Below, piece after piece: positions 15,053 to 25,343 of a stretch of 48,764 nucleotides of DNA (position 1 is the stretch's first letter; each line of letters begins with the position of its first letter). The notes below the pieces were generated by a model. It ran no database searches. It was not told where the DNA came from and saw only the letters and a program-made list of their open reading frames with translations. Source of the stretch: Chloroflexota bacterium (GTDB lineage Bacteria; Chloroflexota; Dehalococcoidia; JACQUD01). The stretch is from positions 1-48,764 of the forward strand of contig JACQUD010000012.1 in NCBI GenBank assembly GCA_016210485.1, written 5' to 3'. The position numbers and the translations under genes were made by a program.

Positions 15053-16246
15053 TCAGACGGCAAGAGCCGGCGATGAGACCCCGATCTCTTCATCCGTGAG
15101 GTAGCAGGCGGGGTCTGGTGCCCAGATGTCGCCGTAGACCGCCTCGGCCCGCACCCGCAGGTTACCGTTGCACAGCCTCTGATACTGGCACAGGCCGCAG
15201 CGACCCTTGAGATAGGGTGCTCGTTCCTTGAGGAGGCCCAAGATGGGATGGGAGGTATCCTGCCATATCTGGCTGAGGGGGCGCTCCCGAATGTTGCCCA
15301 GTGAGCAGTGTCGCCAGAACTGATCGGGGTGAACCTCGCCCTGGTCATCTACGGCGGCGATGGCGATGCCCGAGGCGTTGCCGCCGTTTATCTCCAGCAG
15401 GCGGAGCACCTGGGCCGCCCGCTCCGGCTGCTCTCCCTTCATTTTGAGATAGAGGTAAACAGAATCGGCGTGGTTGTCCACGGTGAGGACCTCGGCCTGG
15501 GGGAGGCGTGAGTGGAGGGCTACCGTCTCCTGGAATATGGTGTCCATGGCCTGGCGGCTCTCCTGGGGACTTAAGTCATGCTCCACCAGGCGGCTGCCCC
15601 GGCCGGCATAGGCCAGGTGATAAAAACACAGACGGGTAATTCCCTCGGCCTCCATGAGGCGGAAGATGTCTCTTATCTGGAGAAAGTTATGGCGAGTGAG
15701 GGTAAGGCGGATGCCCACCCGGACCCCGGCCTCCTGGCAATTATGCATCCCCGCCAGGCTCCCCCTAAAAGCGCCTTTCTTGCCTCTAAAACGGTCGTGA
15801 ACAGGCTCCAGACCGTCCAGGCTCACCCCCACATAGGTGAAGCCAGCCTCCTTTATCCTCTGGGCGTTCTCCGGCGTGATGAGGATGCCATTAGTGGAGA
15901 GGACGGCCCGAAGGCCATTAGCTACAGCGTAGCCCGCCAGCTCAAAGAGGTCGGGCCGAAGCAGAGGCTCGCCACCTGAGAAAAGAAGGACCGGAGCCTT
16001 AAAGACAGCCAGGTCGTCGATGAGCGCCTTGCCCTCCTGATGGGTCAGCTCGCCGGGGGCGGCCTCGTCCTGGGCCTCGGCGTAGCAGTGGATGCAATGC
16101 AAGTTACAGCGCCTGGTCAGATTCCACACCACCACAGGTCGGCGCTCCAGGTTGGAGCGGCGGCTTCCCCCATGGACCAGTCCCTCGTAGCGGAGGTCAT
16201 CGCCAGGGGTAGAGATGTCACAGAGCAACTTTGTTACATTTAGCAT
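15053..16246 (-). CDS. ahbC: Radical SAM 12,18-didecarboxysiroheme deacetylase AhbC
   Basis: Removes the two acetate side chains of didecarboxysiroheme to give Fe-coproporphyrin III. 397 residues. The cluster is C47-x3-C51-x2-C54 (NLTRRCNLHCIHCYAEA), followed by LLFSGGEPLLRPD and GVSLDGLEPVHDRFR. The C-terminal cysteines are in CGLCQYQRLCNGN and DPACY. The N-terminus MLNVTKLLCDISTPGDDLRYEG is the usual AhbC/NirJ1 leader. It is the first gene of the long heme operon and has a good promoter at 16288-16316. Confidence 0.94.
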   Translation of the reverse strand: MLNVTKLLCDISTPGDDLRYEGLVHGGSRRSNLERRPVVVWNLTRRCNLHCIHCYAEAQDEAAPGELTHQEGKALIDDLAVFKAPVLLFSGGEPLLRPDLFELAGYAVANGLRAVLSTNGILITPENAQRIKEAGFTYVGVSLDGLEPVHDRFRGKKGAFRGSLAGMHNCQEAGVRVGIRLTLTRHNFLQIRDIFRLMEAEGITRLCFYHLAYAGRGSRLVEHDLSPQESRQAMDTIFQETVALHSRLPQAEVLTVDNHADSVYLYLKMKGEQPERAAQVLRLLEINGGNASGIAIAAVDDQGEVHPDQFWRHCSLGNIRERPLSQIWQDTSHPILGLLKERAPYLKGRCGLCQYQRLCNGNLRVRAEAVYGDIWAPDPACYLTDEEIGVSSPALAV

Positions 16247-16287
16247 TAATTACCTTCCCTCTGACTCCCAGGGAGACAATCAACTCT

Positions 16288-16316
16288 ATGTTAGCTTACT
16301 TTTGGAGACGAGTCAA
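16288..16316 (-). promoter_or_regulatory. Promoter of the ahbC-to-hemB region operon
   Basis: Minus-strand TTGACT (16316-16311), 17-base spacer, TAACAT (16293-16288). The start of transcription would fall near 16281, about 35 bases before ahbC. It is the only good sigma-70-like site found upstream of the tightly packed heme genes. Confidence 0.6.
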
Positions 16317-16384
16317 CCGTGAAAGACCAGGTAACGTTTTATTTTCACATTCACTGCTCAGAGCCCCTCTCTCATGGGCAGCTC

Positions 16385-16413
16385 TTGACAGCCCTGGCTG
16401 GACGAGCTACCAT
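16385..16413 (+). promoter_or_regulatory. Promoter of the cytochrome operon
   Basis: TTGACA (16385-16390), 17-base spacer, TACCAT (16408-16413), about 90 bases before the first cytochrome gene. It is back to back with the heme promoter, so the 258-base gap is a divergent control region. Confidence 0.6.
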
Positions 16414-16504
16414 AAATAGACCAATTGTGAAAAATTTATGAAAGCCCCAGGGCAATGCCCTTAGAATACTCTCGGGCCAGCCCTGAGGCAAAAACGAGGG
16501 GGAA

Positions 16505-17473
16505 ATGCCCTACAACAAAAGGTCAGGCTTCTTCCCTGCCCTCCGCCAAGGAGTGGCGATAGCGAAGAAGCCTTTCTTTATCCTGCTATTGGGCATCGTC
16601 ATGATGGCCGCGACGGCTGCCATCCTCCGGTCTTACACCTCGGAGAGGGCTTACGGGCTTGACCAGAACCAGTGCCTCCTGTGCCACGGCAACCCGGACC
16701 TGGCCAAGACCAACTCCAACAGCGAGAAGGTCTCCCTGTATGTCAAAGAGGAATTCCTGAACACCTCGGCCCACCGCTATATCGATTGCACCGCCTGCCA
16801 TACCGCCACCCCCCACCAGGTGGATACCCCTCTGACCAAGCTCTCCCTGGCCCAGAAATGTGGCACCTGCCATGAATACCAGTATAACCTGCATAAGGAG
16901 AGCATCCACGGGCAGCAGCTCCTCCAGGGCAACGCCGACGTAGCCACTTGTGTGGATTGCCACAGCCCCACAGCTAACCCTCACAATGTAATCCGGGTGC
17001 TGGAGTACAGCGCTCCAGCTTACAGAAAGAACATCGCCGAGACCTGTGGCAAGTGCCATCGCAACGAGACCCTGATGGGGCGCTACGGCATCCTGGAGAA
17101 AGTCTACGAGACCTACATGCGCAGCTTCCATGGCAAGGCCATGCGACTGGGCACCTATGAGATAAGCAGGCTAGATAAGGCTACCTGCACCAACTGCCAT
17201 GGCACCCACGACATAAAAAGCCTTGAAGACCCCCAATCTCCGGTGGCCGGCATGGAGAACCTGGCCAGGACCTGCGAGCAATGCCATCCTGATGCCGGAG
17301 CGAAGTTCGCCTCGGGCTTCCTGGGCCATAAAGAGGCTACCCCACAGTATTTCCCCGGAGTATTCTTCACCGAGATATTCTTTCTGGCCTTGACCTCTGC
17401 AGTAGTCGCCCTGGGCGTCATCGTCACAGGGCTAGCTGTCATAAGATGGGGGATTAACCGATGGAAAGTGTGA
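16505..17473 (+). CDS. Membrane-anchored multiheme cytochrome c (7 heme sites)
   Basis: 322 residues. One N-terminal membrane segment (FFILLLGIVMMAATAAIL, about 24-41), a large outside domain with seven CxxCH sites (CLLCH, CTACH, CGTCH, CVDCH, CGKCH, CTNCH, CEQCH), and a C-terminal membrane segment (ALTSAVVALGVIVTGLAVI). Several histidines between the sites can be distal ligands. The following cytochrome b overlaps it by 13 bases, so the two probably form one membrane complex that moves electrons between the quinone pool and periplasmic redox partners. The partner and direction are unknown. Confidence 0.9.
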   Translation: MPYNKRSGFFPALRQGVAIAKKPFFILLLGIVMMAATAAILRSYTSERAYGLDQNQCLLCHGNPDLAKTNSNSEKVSLYVKEEFLNTSAHRYIDCTACHTATPHQVDTPLTKLSLAQKCGTCHEYQYNLHKESIHGQQLLQGNADVATCVDCHSPTANPHNVIRVLEYSAPAYRKNIAETCGKCHRNETLMGRYGILEKVYETYMRSFHGKAMRLGTYEISRLDKATCTNCHGTHDIKSLEDPQSPVAGMENLARTCEQCHPDAGAKFASGFLGHKEATPQYFPGVFFTEIFFLALTSAVVALGVIVTGLAVIRWGINRWKV

Positions 17474-18309
17474 GCGCTGTCCCTGAGGTTCAGACCGCCG
17501 CCCCAGTGAATAAGGTCCTCCGCTTCGATGTCCACCAAAGGCTCCAGCATCTGGTGATGATGACCACCTTCATCATCCTGGTGGCCACAGGCATGCCCCT
17601 GAAGTTCAGCGGCTGGGGCATGAGCCAGTGGTGGATTGACTTCTGGGGGGGTATCGAGACCACCCGCACTGTCCACCGCATCGCCGGCTGGACGATGCTG
17701 GGCGACTGCCTCTACCACATCCTCTACATCGGCTATGGCACTCTCCTGCGCAAAAGGCCCTTCCCTTATTGGATGGTCCCCACGCCTCGTGACTTCCGAG
17801 ACTTCTTCCAGGAGCTTCGCTACTTCACAGGTCTAGCCAAAACGAGGCCCCAATACGACCGCTTCAACTGGCGGGAGAAGTTCGATTACATGGCCATCTT
17901 CTGGGGTATACCTATCATCGGCATTTCCGGCCTCATCATGATGTATCCTGTCTTCTGGACCAAGTTCCTGCCCGGCTGGATTGTGCCCGCCGCCCTGGTG
18001 GCCCACGGCGATGAGGCGCTGCTGGCCCTGCTCTGGATCGTCATCGTGCACCTGGTATTCAACCACCTGGCCCCCGGGGTCTTTCCCATCAACACCTCCA
18101 TCTTCAGCGGCAAGGTCCCCCGGGAACGTTACCGCCACGAGCACTCCCTGGAGTATGAGAGAAAATTCGGCTCCGACATAGCGTTGGAGGCGACGCCGGC
18201 GGACCCGCCGCCCCAGGGAGCAGCCGGGGAACCCCTGGATGCGCCGGAAACACCCCCGGAGACCCCTGAGGTCAAGGGGGAGGAGAATCCAGAAGGGAGG
18301 ACAAGATGA
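17461..18309 (+). CDS. Cytochrome b subunit (formate dehydrogenase gamma / cytochrome b561-like)
   Basis: 282 residues with four or five membrane segments: VMMTTFIILVATGMPLKF, TVHRIAGWTMLGDCLYHILYIGYG, FDYMAIFWGIPIIGISGLIMMYPVF, and ALLALLWIVIVHLVFNHL. Histidines in FDVHQRLQH, TVHRIAG, VAHGDEA and VHLVFNHLAPGVFP are the likely axial ligands of two b hemes, as in the gamma subunits that pass electrons to or from menaquinone. The C-terminal 50 residues are a Pro/Glu-rich tail. It overlaps the genes on both sides (13 and 4 bases), so it is coupled to the 7-heme cytochrome and the prenyltransferase. Confidence 0.88.
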   Translation: MESVSAVPEVQTAAPVNKVLRFDVHQRLQHLVMMTTFIILVATGMPLKFSGWGMSQWWIDFWGGIETTRTVHRIAGWTMLGDCLYHILYIGYGTLLRKRPFPYWMVPTPRDFRDFFQELRYFTGLAKTRPQYDRFNWREKFDYMAIFWGIPIIGISGLIMMYPVFWTKFLPGWIVPAALVAHGDEALLALLWIVIVHLVFNHLAPGVFPINTSIFSGKVPRERYRHEHSLEYERKFGSDIALEATPADPPPQGAAGEPLDAPETPPETPEVKGEENPEGRTR

Positions 18310-19223
18310 CGCTGGCAGCCAAGGCCAAGCTCTGGTTCCTGGAGACGCGCCCCCATTTCTTATTGCTAGTCCCGGCCTCGGTGGCCACGGGGGCTGCCGC
18401 CGCCTTTTACGACCTAGGCAAGCTCCACCTGCTCCATCTGGGGCTGGCCCTGGCGGGCGCTCTCCTGACCCATATCAGCGTCAACGTGCTCAACGACTAC
18501 TTCGACTTCCAGAGCGGCCTCGACCTGCAAACCAGGCGGACACCCTTCAACGGAGGGAGCGGCCTGCTGCCCTCAGGCCAGCTACGCCCTCCCCGAGTCT
18601 ACCTGTTCGGTATGGCCTGCCTGCTGGCTCTAATTCCCATAGGGCTATACTTCTTCATAGAATACGGGTGGGGCATAGTGCCCCTGGGCCTGGCCGGCAT
18701 GATTCTGGTCTATTTCTACACCAACCATATCACGCGGCAGCCCTGGCTATGTTTGGTGGCCCCGGGCCTGGGCTTCGGGCCCCTCATGGTCCTGGGCACT
18801 TACTTCGCCCAGACAGGCAGCTTTAGCTGGACCGCTGTCTCCGCCTCTCTGGTGCCCGGCTTCCTGGTCAGCAACCTCCTCCTGCTAAACGAGTTCCCAG
18901 ATGTGGAGGCAGATAGGACAGCTCATAGGAGACACCTGCCCATAACCATAGGCCGACAGAGAAGCGCTGTAATCTATGCCGGGCTGCTCCTGGCCACTTA
19001 CGCCTGCCTGGCGCTTTCCGTCGGCCTCGGCATCTTGCCCCTCCCCGCCCTGATGGGGCTGACCACACTGCCCCTGGGCCTAATCACAGCCAGGAGTGTG
19101 CTCAGATCCCCCGATGAAAATGAAGGGCTCATCCCCTCCCTGGGCCACAACGTCCAGATTACCCTGGCCACACCCGCCTTCATGTCCCTGGGCATATTTC
19201 TGGGGCGCGCTCTATCCCTATGA
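18306..19223 (+). CDS. UbiA-superfamily prenyltransferase, MenA-like
   Basis: 305 residues, about eight or nine membrane segments. The first Asp-rich motif is NVLNDYFDFQSGLDLQTRR (about residues 60-78) and the second is EFPDVEADRTAHRRHLPITIG (about 197-217). These bind the Mg-diphosphate of the prenyl donor. N-D-Y-F-D and the following GGSGLLPSG are close to MenA, which attaches the side chain of menaquinone. The gene overlaps the cytochrome b gene by ATGA. A quinone-making enzyme inside a cytochrome operon points to menaquinone as the carrier used. A heme-modifying prenyltransferase (CtaB) is less likely from the motifs. Confidence 0.85.
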   Translation: MTLAAKAKLWFLETRPHFLLLVPASVATGAAAAFYDLGKLHLLHLGLALAGALLTHISVNVLNDYFDFQSGLDLQTRRTPFNGGSGLLPSGQLRPPRVYLFGMACLLALIPIGLYFFIEYGWGIVPLGLAGMILVYFYTNHITRQPWLCLVAPGLGFGPLMVLGTYFAQTGSFSWTAVSASLVPGFLVSNLLLLNEFPDVEADRTAHRRHLPITIGRQRSAVIYAGLLLATYACLALSVGLGILPLPALMGLTTLPLGLITARSVLRSPDENEGLIPSLGHNVQITLATPAFMSLGIFLGRALSL

Positions 19224-19279
19224 AGAAGATAGGTCCGAGGGAAACCATATTGAAAACAAAAGCGAGGAGATATCAGGGC

Positions 19280-19315
19280 ATGGCTAAGGATAGGGAAAGG
19301 ATGGTATCAGGATGA
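19280..19315 (+). CDS. Possible 11-codon leader ORF before the small membrane protein
   Basis: Frame MAKDRERMVSG with AGGAG ten bases ahead; its stop overlaps the next start (ATGA). The following gene has only a weak ribosome binding site, so coupling through this leader would make sense. Too short to judge by composition. Confidence 0.25.
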   Translation: MAKDRERMVSG

Positions 19316-19584
19316 GGTGGCTCAGGGAGCTGTTCAGCGACTTCCTGTTGGCCACCGGGGCAGCCATCGTCATTTTCAGCCTGGGCACCGTCATCCTCAT
19401 CCTGGTGACGGCGGTGCCGGCGGGCAACCCCTACATCGCCTTCTTCACCTTCATACTGCTGCCCGCCTTCACTATGGTGGGAGGGCTAGTCTTCCTATTC
19501 GGCGTGCTCCTGGGCAGGAAGAAGGGCCAGCGGGAAAAGCCAGGCCCCTCTGAGCCTGGCCCGGAAGACGCGGAGCCAGAATGA
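19312..19584 (+). CDS. Small membrane protein, unknown
   Basis: 90 residues with two membrane spans (FLLATGAAIVIFSLGTVILILV, about 11-32; IAFFTFILLPAFTMVGGLVFLFGVLL, about 42-67) and a charged, Pro/Glu-rich tail. It overlaps the NapC-like gene by ATGA and lies in the cytochrome operon, so it may be a small accessory subunit of the same complex. No known family recognised. Confidence 0.75.
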   Translation: MRWLRELFSDFLLATGAAIVIFSLGTVILILVTAVPAGNPYIAFFTFILLPAFTMVGGLVFLFGVLLGRKKGQREKPGPSEPGPEDAEPE

Positions 19585-20984
19585 AGATTCCTTTTCCCGG
19601 GTTCTTCGCGGGGATCTGGAGGGAATATTTCCGGCTGGATTTCAAAGACTCCCGACAGCGCCGCAGGCTCCTCTTCTTCCTGGTTGCAGGAGTTATCGAG
19701 ATCGTCCTGCTAGCCATCGGTGGCTACCGTCTAGCTCAGTTCATGGATACCCCTGAATTCTGCGGTGAGCTGTGCCACAGCGTGATGAAGCCAGAATATG
19801 TAGCCTATCAGAACTCCCCCCACGCCAGGGTGGAGTGTGTGGACTGCCACATAGGTGAAGGAGCCTCCTGGCTGGTCAAGTCCAAAATCAGCGGCCTGCG
19901 CCAGGTGGCGGCGGTAACCCTGAACACCTATCAGCGGCCCATCCCATCACCGGTGGAGGAGCTGCGCCCCGCGCGAGAAACCTGCGAGGAGTGCCACTGG
20001 CCTCAGAGGTTCGCTGGGGACCTGGTTCGTGTCCGTCGCCACTTCCTCCAGGACGCGGCCAATACCGAGCAGGTCAATACCCTGGTGCTCAGGGTAGGCG
20101 GGGGCGAGTTCCCTATAGCCAGGGACATCCACTGGCACATCGGGGCCAAAGTCTGGTATCTGCCCCTGGACGAGAAACGCCAGGAGATAGCCTGGGTGGG
20201 CGTCGAGGCGCAGGATGGCCAGCTGGTGGAATACCTCGACCCCCAGAAAGCGACTGATGTCAGCCCGGAGCGCATAAAGGCCGACAAGCGCCTCATGGAC
20301 TGCGTCGACTGCCATAACCGGGCGACCCACATCTTCTACTCCCCCGATGCGTTGATCGACAAGGCGCTGGCCCTGGGCCAAATAGACCCCGCCCTTCCTT
20401 TCATAAAAAGGGAAGGGATGAAGGCTCTGAACCCTATCAGCTCCAGCTTGGAAGAGGCCAACAGCAAGATAGATTCCATCCACGAATTTTATGCCACCTC
20501 ATATCCGCAAATCTATGAAGAGAAGGGAGTGGCCATTGTCCGAGCCATAGAGCAACTGAAGGGCATCGCCAAACTCACTACCTTCCCCGAGATGAAGGTG
20601 GACTGGGAAACCCATCCCAACAACATTGGCCACCTGCAATCGCCCGGCTGCTTCCGCTGCCACGGGAAACTGGAAACAGCTACGGAGGGGGGTAAGGATC
20701 AGGTCATCCGAGCAGACTGCACCCTCTGTCACTACCCACTCCCCTCGGCTGTGGCCCCGCCGGAGGGCCAGACACCAACACCCACCCCAGCCCCAGGGAC
20801 TACCCCTGAGGCTACGCCGACTCCGGGGCCAGGTGGCCCCCCTGCTATACCCGCGGCGCACCCCACCTCCGGCTGCCCCACCTGCCACTCCTCAGGCCTG
20901 GCGGGCGCTCCACAGTGGCCCGAGAGCCATGTTGCTTTCACCGAGCAGATATGCACCGGGTGCCACTCTCGTACCCAGCCCTAG
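19581..20984 (+). CDS. NapC/NirT-type multiheme cytochrome c (8 sites, first is CxxxCH)
   Basis: 467 residues. One N-terminal membrane anchor (LLFFLVAGVIEIVLLAIGGY), then heme sites in order: CGELCH, CVDCH, CEECH, CVDCH, CFRCH, CTLCH, CPTCH, CTGCH. The first has three residues between the cysteines and is followed by SVMKPEY, the NapC/NrfH pattern in which a nearby methionine can ligate heme 1. A Pro/Thr-rich linker (about residues 395-430) separates the last two sites, which look like an added di-heme tail. NapC-type proteins oxidise menaquinol and feed periplasmic reductases. No reductase gene follows, so the acceptor may be the 7-heme protein or something encoded elsewhere. Confidence 0.9.
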   Translation: MKIPFPGFFAGIWREYFRLDFKDSRQRRRLLFFLVAGVIEIVLLAIGGYRLAQFMDTPEFCGELCHSVMKPEYVAYQNSPHARVECVDCHIGEGASWLVKSKISGLRQVAAVTLNTYQRPIPSPVEELRPARETCEECHWPQRFAGDLVRVRRHFLQDAANTEQVNTLVLRVGGGEFPIARDIHWHIGAKVWYLPLDEKRQEIAWVGVEAQDGQLVEYLDPQKATDVSPERIKADKRLMDCVDCHNRATHIFYSPDALIDKALALGQIDPALPFIKREGMKALNPISSSLEEANSKIDSIHEFYATSYPQIYEEKGVAIVRAIEQLKGIAKLTTFPEMKVDWETHPNNIGHLQSPGCFRCHGKLETATEGGKDQVIRADCTLCHYPLPSAVAPPEGQTPTPTPAPGTTPEATPTPGPGGPPAIPAAHPTSGCPTCHSSGLAGAPQWPESHVAFTEQICTGCHSRTQP

Positions 20985-21057
20985 GCCTGGCCTTGATAGC
21001 TCCGAAGCCACGCAACTAGGAAGATAGAGAGAAGAGATAGAAAGATGGAAGACCTCT

Positions 21058-21086
21058 TTGCATATGGCACCTGTCAAGCACTATAG
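21058..21086 (+). promoter_or_regulatory. Possible promoter of ccmF
   Basis: TTGCAT (21058-21063), 17-base spacer, CTATAG (21081-21086), 33 bases before the ccmF ATG. Moderate match only. Confidence 0.35.
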
Positions 21087-21119
21087 TTCGGGAAACAAAC
21101 ACTAGAGAGGCGGTTTCCC

Positions 21120-23066
<1,947 letters not shown>

Positions 23067-23147
23067 CCTGACCTATCTTGTCACATGGTTGGAAAGGGCA
23101 GACCTTCGCCCTTTGTGGTAAGAGGGACGATTTTACTATTATAGAGG

Positions 23148-24308
23148 ATGATGGCTTCCCTCAGCCTCTACATCCACATCCCCTTCTGCCGGGCCAAGTG
23201 CCTCTATTGCAACTTCAACTCCTACCCCGGCCTGGAGGCCCTTATCCCCGACTACGTCTCGGCCCTCATCGAGGAGACGGGCCTCTGGGCTGTGGAGGTT
23301 CGTAGCTACCAAGTTCAGACCATCTACCTCGGGGGAGGCACCCCCTCCCTCCTCAACCCTGGCGAAGTGGCACAGATTCTGGGGCAGGCCAGAGCCACCT
23401 TCTCTGTAGCAACGGAGCCCGAGGTTACCCTGGAGGCCAACCCCGGCACGGTGGACCAGGCATGGTTGGAAGCAGCGCGGAAAGCCGGGGTGAGCCGTCT
23501 CAGCCTGGGAGTGCAGAGCTTCCAGCACGGCTTCCTGAGACTCCTGGGCCGCATCCACACCACTGCCCAGGCCCGCCAGGCCTTCCGCTGGGCACGACAG
23601 GCCAGCTTCGACAACATCAACCTCGACCTCATCTATGGCCTGCCTCATCAGACTCTCCTTCAGTGGCGCAGCGACCTGGAGGCGGCCCTGGCCCTGAGTC
23701 CGGAGCACATCTCCCTCTACTGCCTGACCCTGGAGCCAGGGACACCTCTGGCCGATGCCCTCCCCCCTCAGGCCAGGCCCGACCCCGACCTGGCCGCCGA
23801 GATGTATGCCCTGTCCGAGGATATGCTGGGGACAGAGGGATTCGACCACTATGAAATATCCAACTGGGCCAGGGAGGGGCGACGCTGCCGACATAACCTG
23901 ACATACTGGCACAACCTCCCCTACCTGGGCCTGGGGGCTGGGGCGCATTCCTACCTCCACGGCTATCGCTTCGCCAACGCGGCCTCGCCCCAGGACTATA
24001 TCCGCAGGTTGCGTGCTTCTTTCAGAAAGGGCATCGGCCCCCGGCGCTTCCCCCAGGTGGCCTGGGCCCGAAGGGTGGGCAGACAGCGCGAGATGGCGGA
24101 GACAGCCATCCTGGGCCTGCGCCTGGGGGAGGGGCTGAACCTGGCGGCCCTGGCCCAAAGGTTCGGGCGGAGGCCAGAGCGCATCTTCGCCAGACAGCGA
24201 CAAGAGCTTCAGGAGTTGGAGCTGGCCGAGGAGGTGGGGGGATACCTTCGCCTCACCCCCCGGGGCCGCCTCCTGGGCAACCAGGCCTTCCTCAGATTCC
24301 TGCCCTGA
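23148..24308 (+). CDS. hemW: HemW, radical SAM heme chaperone-like protein
   Basis: 386 residues. The Fe-S cysteines are in PFCRAKCLYCNFNSYPG (C-x3-C-x2-C, then N-F). Coproporphyrinogen dehydrogenase HemN has a further cysteine (CxFCxC), so HemW is the better name. IYLGGGTPSLL, LEANPGTVDQAWL, RLSLGVQSFQHGFLRLLGRIH and DLIYGLPHQTLLQW follow in the order usual for HemW, and the C-terminal winged helix is present. HemW binds heme and is thought to insert it into respiratory cytochromes, which fits its place after ccmF. The Ahb route makes HemN unnecessary. Confidence 0.92.
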   Translation: MMASLSLYIHIPFCRAKCLYCNFNSYPGLEALIPDYVSALIEETGLWAVEVRSYQVQTIYLGGGTPSLLNPGEVAQILGQARATFSVATEPEVTLEANPGTVDQAWLEAARKAGVSRLSLGVQSFQHGFLRLLGRIHTTAQARQAFRWARQASFDNINLDLIYGLPHQTLLQWRSDLEAALALSPEHISLYCLTLEPGTPLADALPPQARPDPDLAAEMYALSEDMLGTEGFDHYEISNWAREGRRCRHNLTYWHNLPYLGLGAGAHSYLHGYRFANAASPQDYIRRLRASFRKGIGPRRFPQVAWARRVGRQREMAETAILGLRLGEGLNLAALAQRFGRRPERIFARQRQELQELELAEEVGGYLRLTPRGRLLGNQAFLRFLP

Positions 24309-24325
24309 TGGCAGATGGGCTGCCC

Positions 24326-25282
24326 TTATCTCGACCTCCCGGCCTTCAAGTTGGGCAGGGCATCGCGTATCTCATCCACGTGCACCGCATAGAAGGTGCC
24401 CACCACGCGCTGGCCGCTGCCCGTGCTCTCCTGGACCGCCCTCACCATCCCCACCACGTTGCCCTGGGCATCCAGCACCGGGCCACCGCTATCGCCGGGG
24501 TCCACGGGGGCGTCCATCTCCAGATTAAAGACTCCACCGGTGAAACGAACGACTTGTGACAGAACACCTACATTGGCGGCGGCGCTCCCTACAGTGCCAT
24601 CGGATTTCACGTCAGCGCCGGAGTAGCCCAGGGCCAGCAAGGGCTGGGCAATATCGTCAGTGGATATGCTGCCCAGGGGAAGAGGGTTAGCCCCTGCTCG
24701 CAGCTTGGCTGTGGCTTTATCGAAGGAGAGCAGGGCGATGTCTCGAACTGAGTCCACCGCCACAACCCTGGCCTGGAATGAGGGGTCGCTGGACTGCCGG
24801 ACGGTTACCGTAGAGGCAGTCCCGACCACGTGTCGGGCGGTCAGGATCAGCCCTGCCTCTACCAGCCAACCGGAGCCGCTGCCCTCCGGCGTCTCGATGT
24901 AGAACACCGAAGGCCAAACATCGTCGTAGACAGCATTAAAATCGACGATTGGCTGGGGCGTGGCGGTGGGCTGGGGCGTGGCCGTAGGTTGAGGGGTAGC
25001 GGTGGGCTGAGGCGTAGCGGTGGGCGGGAACTTTATAGGCGTGGGCGTGGGAATCGCTGTGAGGATGATGGCCACGCGCTCATCGATAGGTTGGGGGGTA
25101 GCTGTGGGCGGGAACTTTATAGGCGTGGGCGTGGGAATCGCTGTGAGGATGACGGCCACGCGCTCATCGGCCAGCCGGCGTATATCTCCTTCAGTGGGAC
25201 TGCGCCAGATAGCAAAAAACAGGCCTCCCAGGCTCAGCAACAGAAGCAGGCCCAAGCCTGCAATGTAACCAGGACGCATCAT
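24326..25282 (-). CDS. Membrane-anchored trypsin-like serine protease with Pro/Thr repeat linker
   Basis: About 318 residues from the ATG at 25282 (an in-frame start 38 codons further up would overlap nurA and has no advantage). An N-terminal membrane segment (YIAGLGLLLLLSLGGLFFAIW) is followed by a linker in which RVA-IILTAIPTPTPIKFPP is present twice and TATPQP several times. Then comes an S1 domain with a complete triad: His in LTARHVV, Asp in VRDIALL, Ser in DPGDSGGPV. There is no PDZ domain, unlike HtrA/DegP. It probably acts outside the membrane on misfolded or surface proteins. It converges on hemW with an 18-base gap. Confidence 0.85.
   Translation of the reverse strand: MMRPGYIAGLGLLLLLSLGGLFFAIWRSPTEGDIRRLADERVAVILTAIPTPTPIKFPPTATPQPIDERVAIILTAIPTPTPIKFPPTATPQPTATPQPTATPQPTATPQPIVDFNAVYDDVWPSVFYIETPEGSGSGWLVEAGLILTARHVVGTASTVTVRQSSDPSFQARVVAVDSVRDIALLSFDKATAKLRAGANPLPLGSISTDDIAQPLLALGYSGADVKSDGTVGSAAANVGVLSQVVRFTGGVFNLEMDAPVDPGDSGGPVLDAQGNVVGMVRAVQESTGSGQRVVGTFYAVHVDEIRDALPNLKAGRSR
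25020..25170. repeat. Near-perfect tandem repeat within the protease linker
   Basis: Two copies, about 25020-25088 and 25099-25167, sharing GTGGGCGGGAACTTTATAGG, GCGTGGGCGTGGGAATCGCT and GTGAGGATGA-GGCCACGCGC. Just to the left (about 24945-25018) lies a second array of 18-base units based on TGGGGCGTGGC/GTAGGTTGAGG. Copy number is likely to vary between strains. Confidence 0.8.
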
Positions 25283-25343
25283 ATCATCCTGTCTCGCCCG
25301 CTCATTATAGGGCCCTGGAGGCTCTAAGTCTAGGCCGGAAAGG

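Noticed and set aside
15043-15348. N-terminal extension of ahbD
   Set aside because: 102 codons antisense to nothing but out of frame with ahbC; composition is Ser/Arg/Pro noise and the ATG at 15042 has GGAGGG.
23139-24203. 354-codon minus-strand frame opposite hemW
   Set aside because: Antisense shadow of a well-identified HemW with low-complexity composition.
23148-24308. Naming the radical SAM gene after ccmF as hemN
   Set aside because: The fourth cysteine of HemN is absent (CLYCNF), which is the HemW pattern, and the Ahb pathway does not need HemN.
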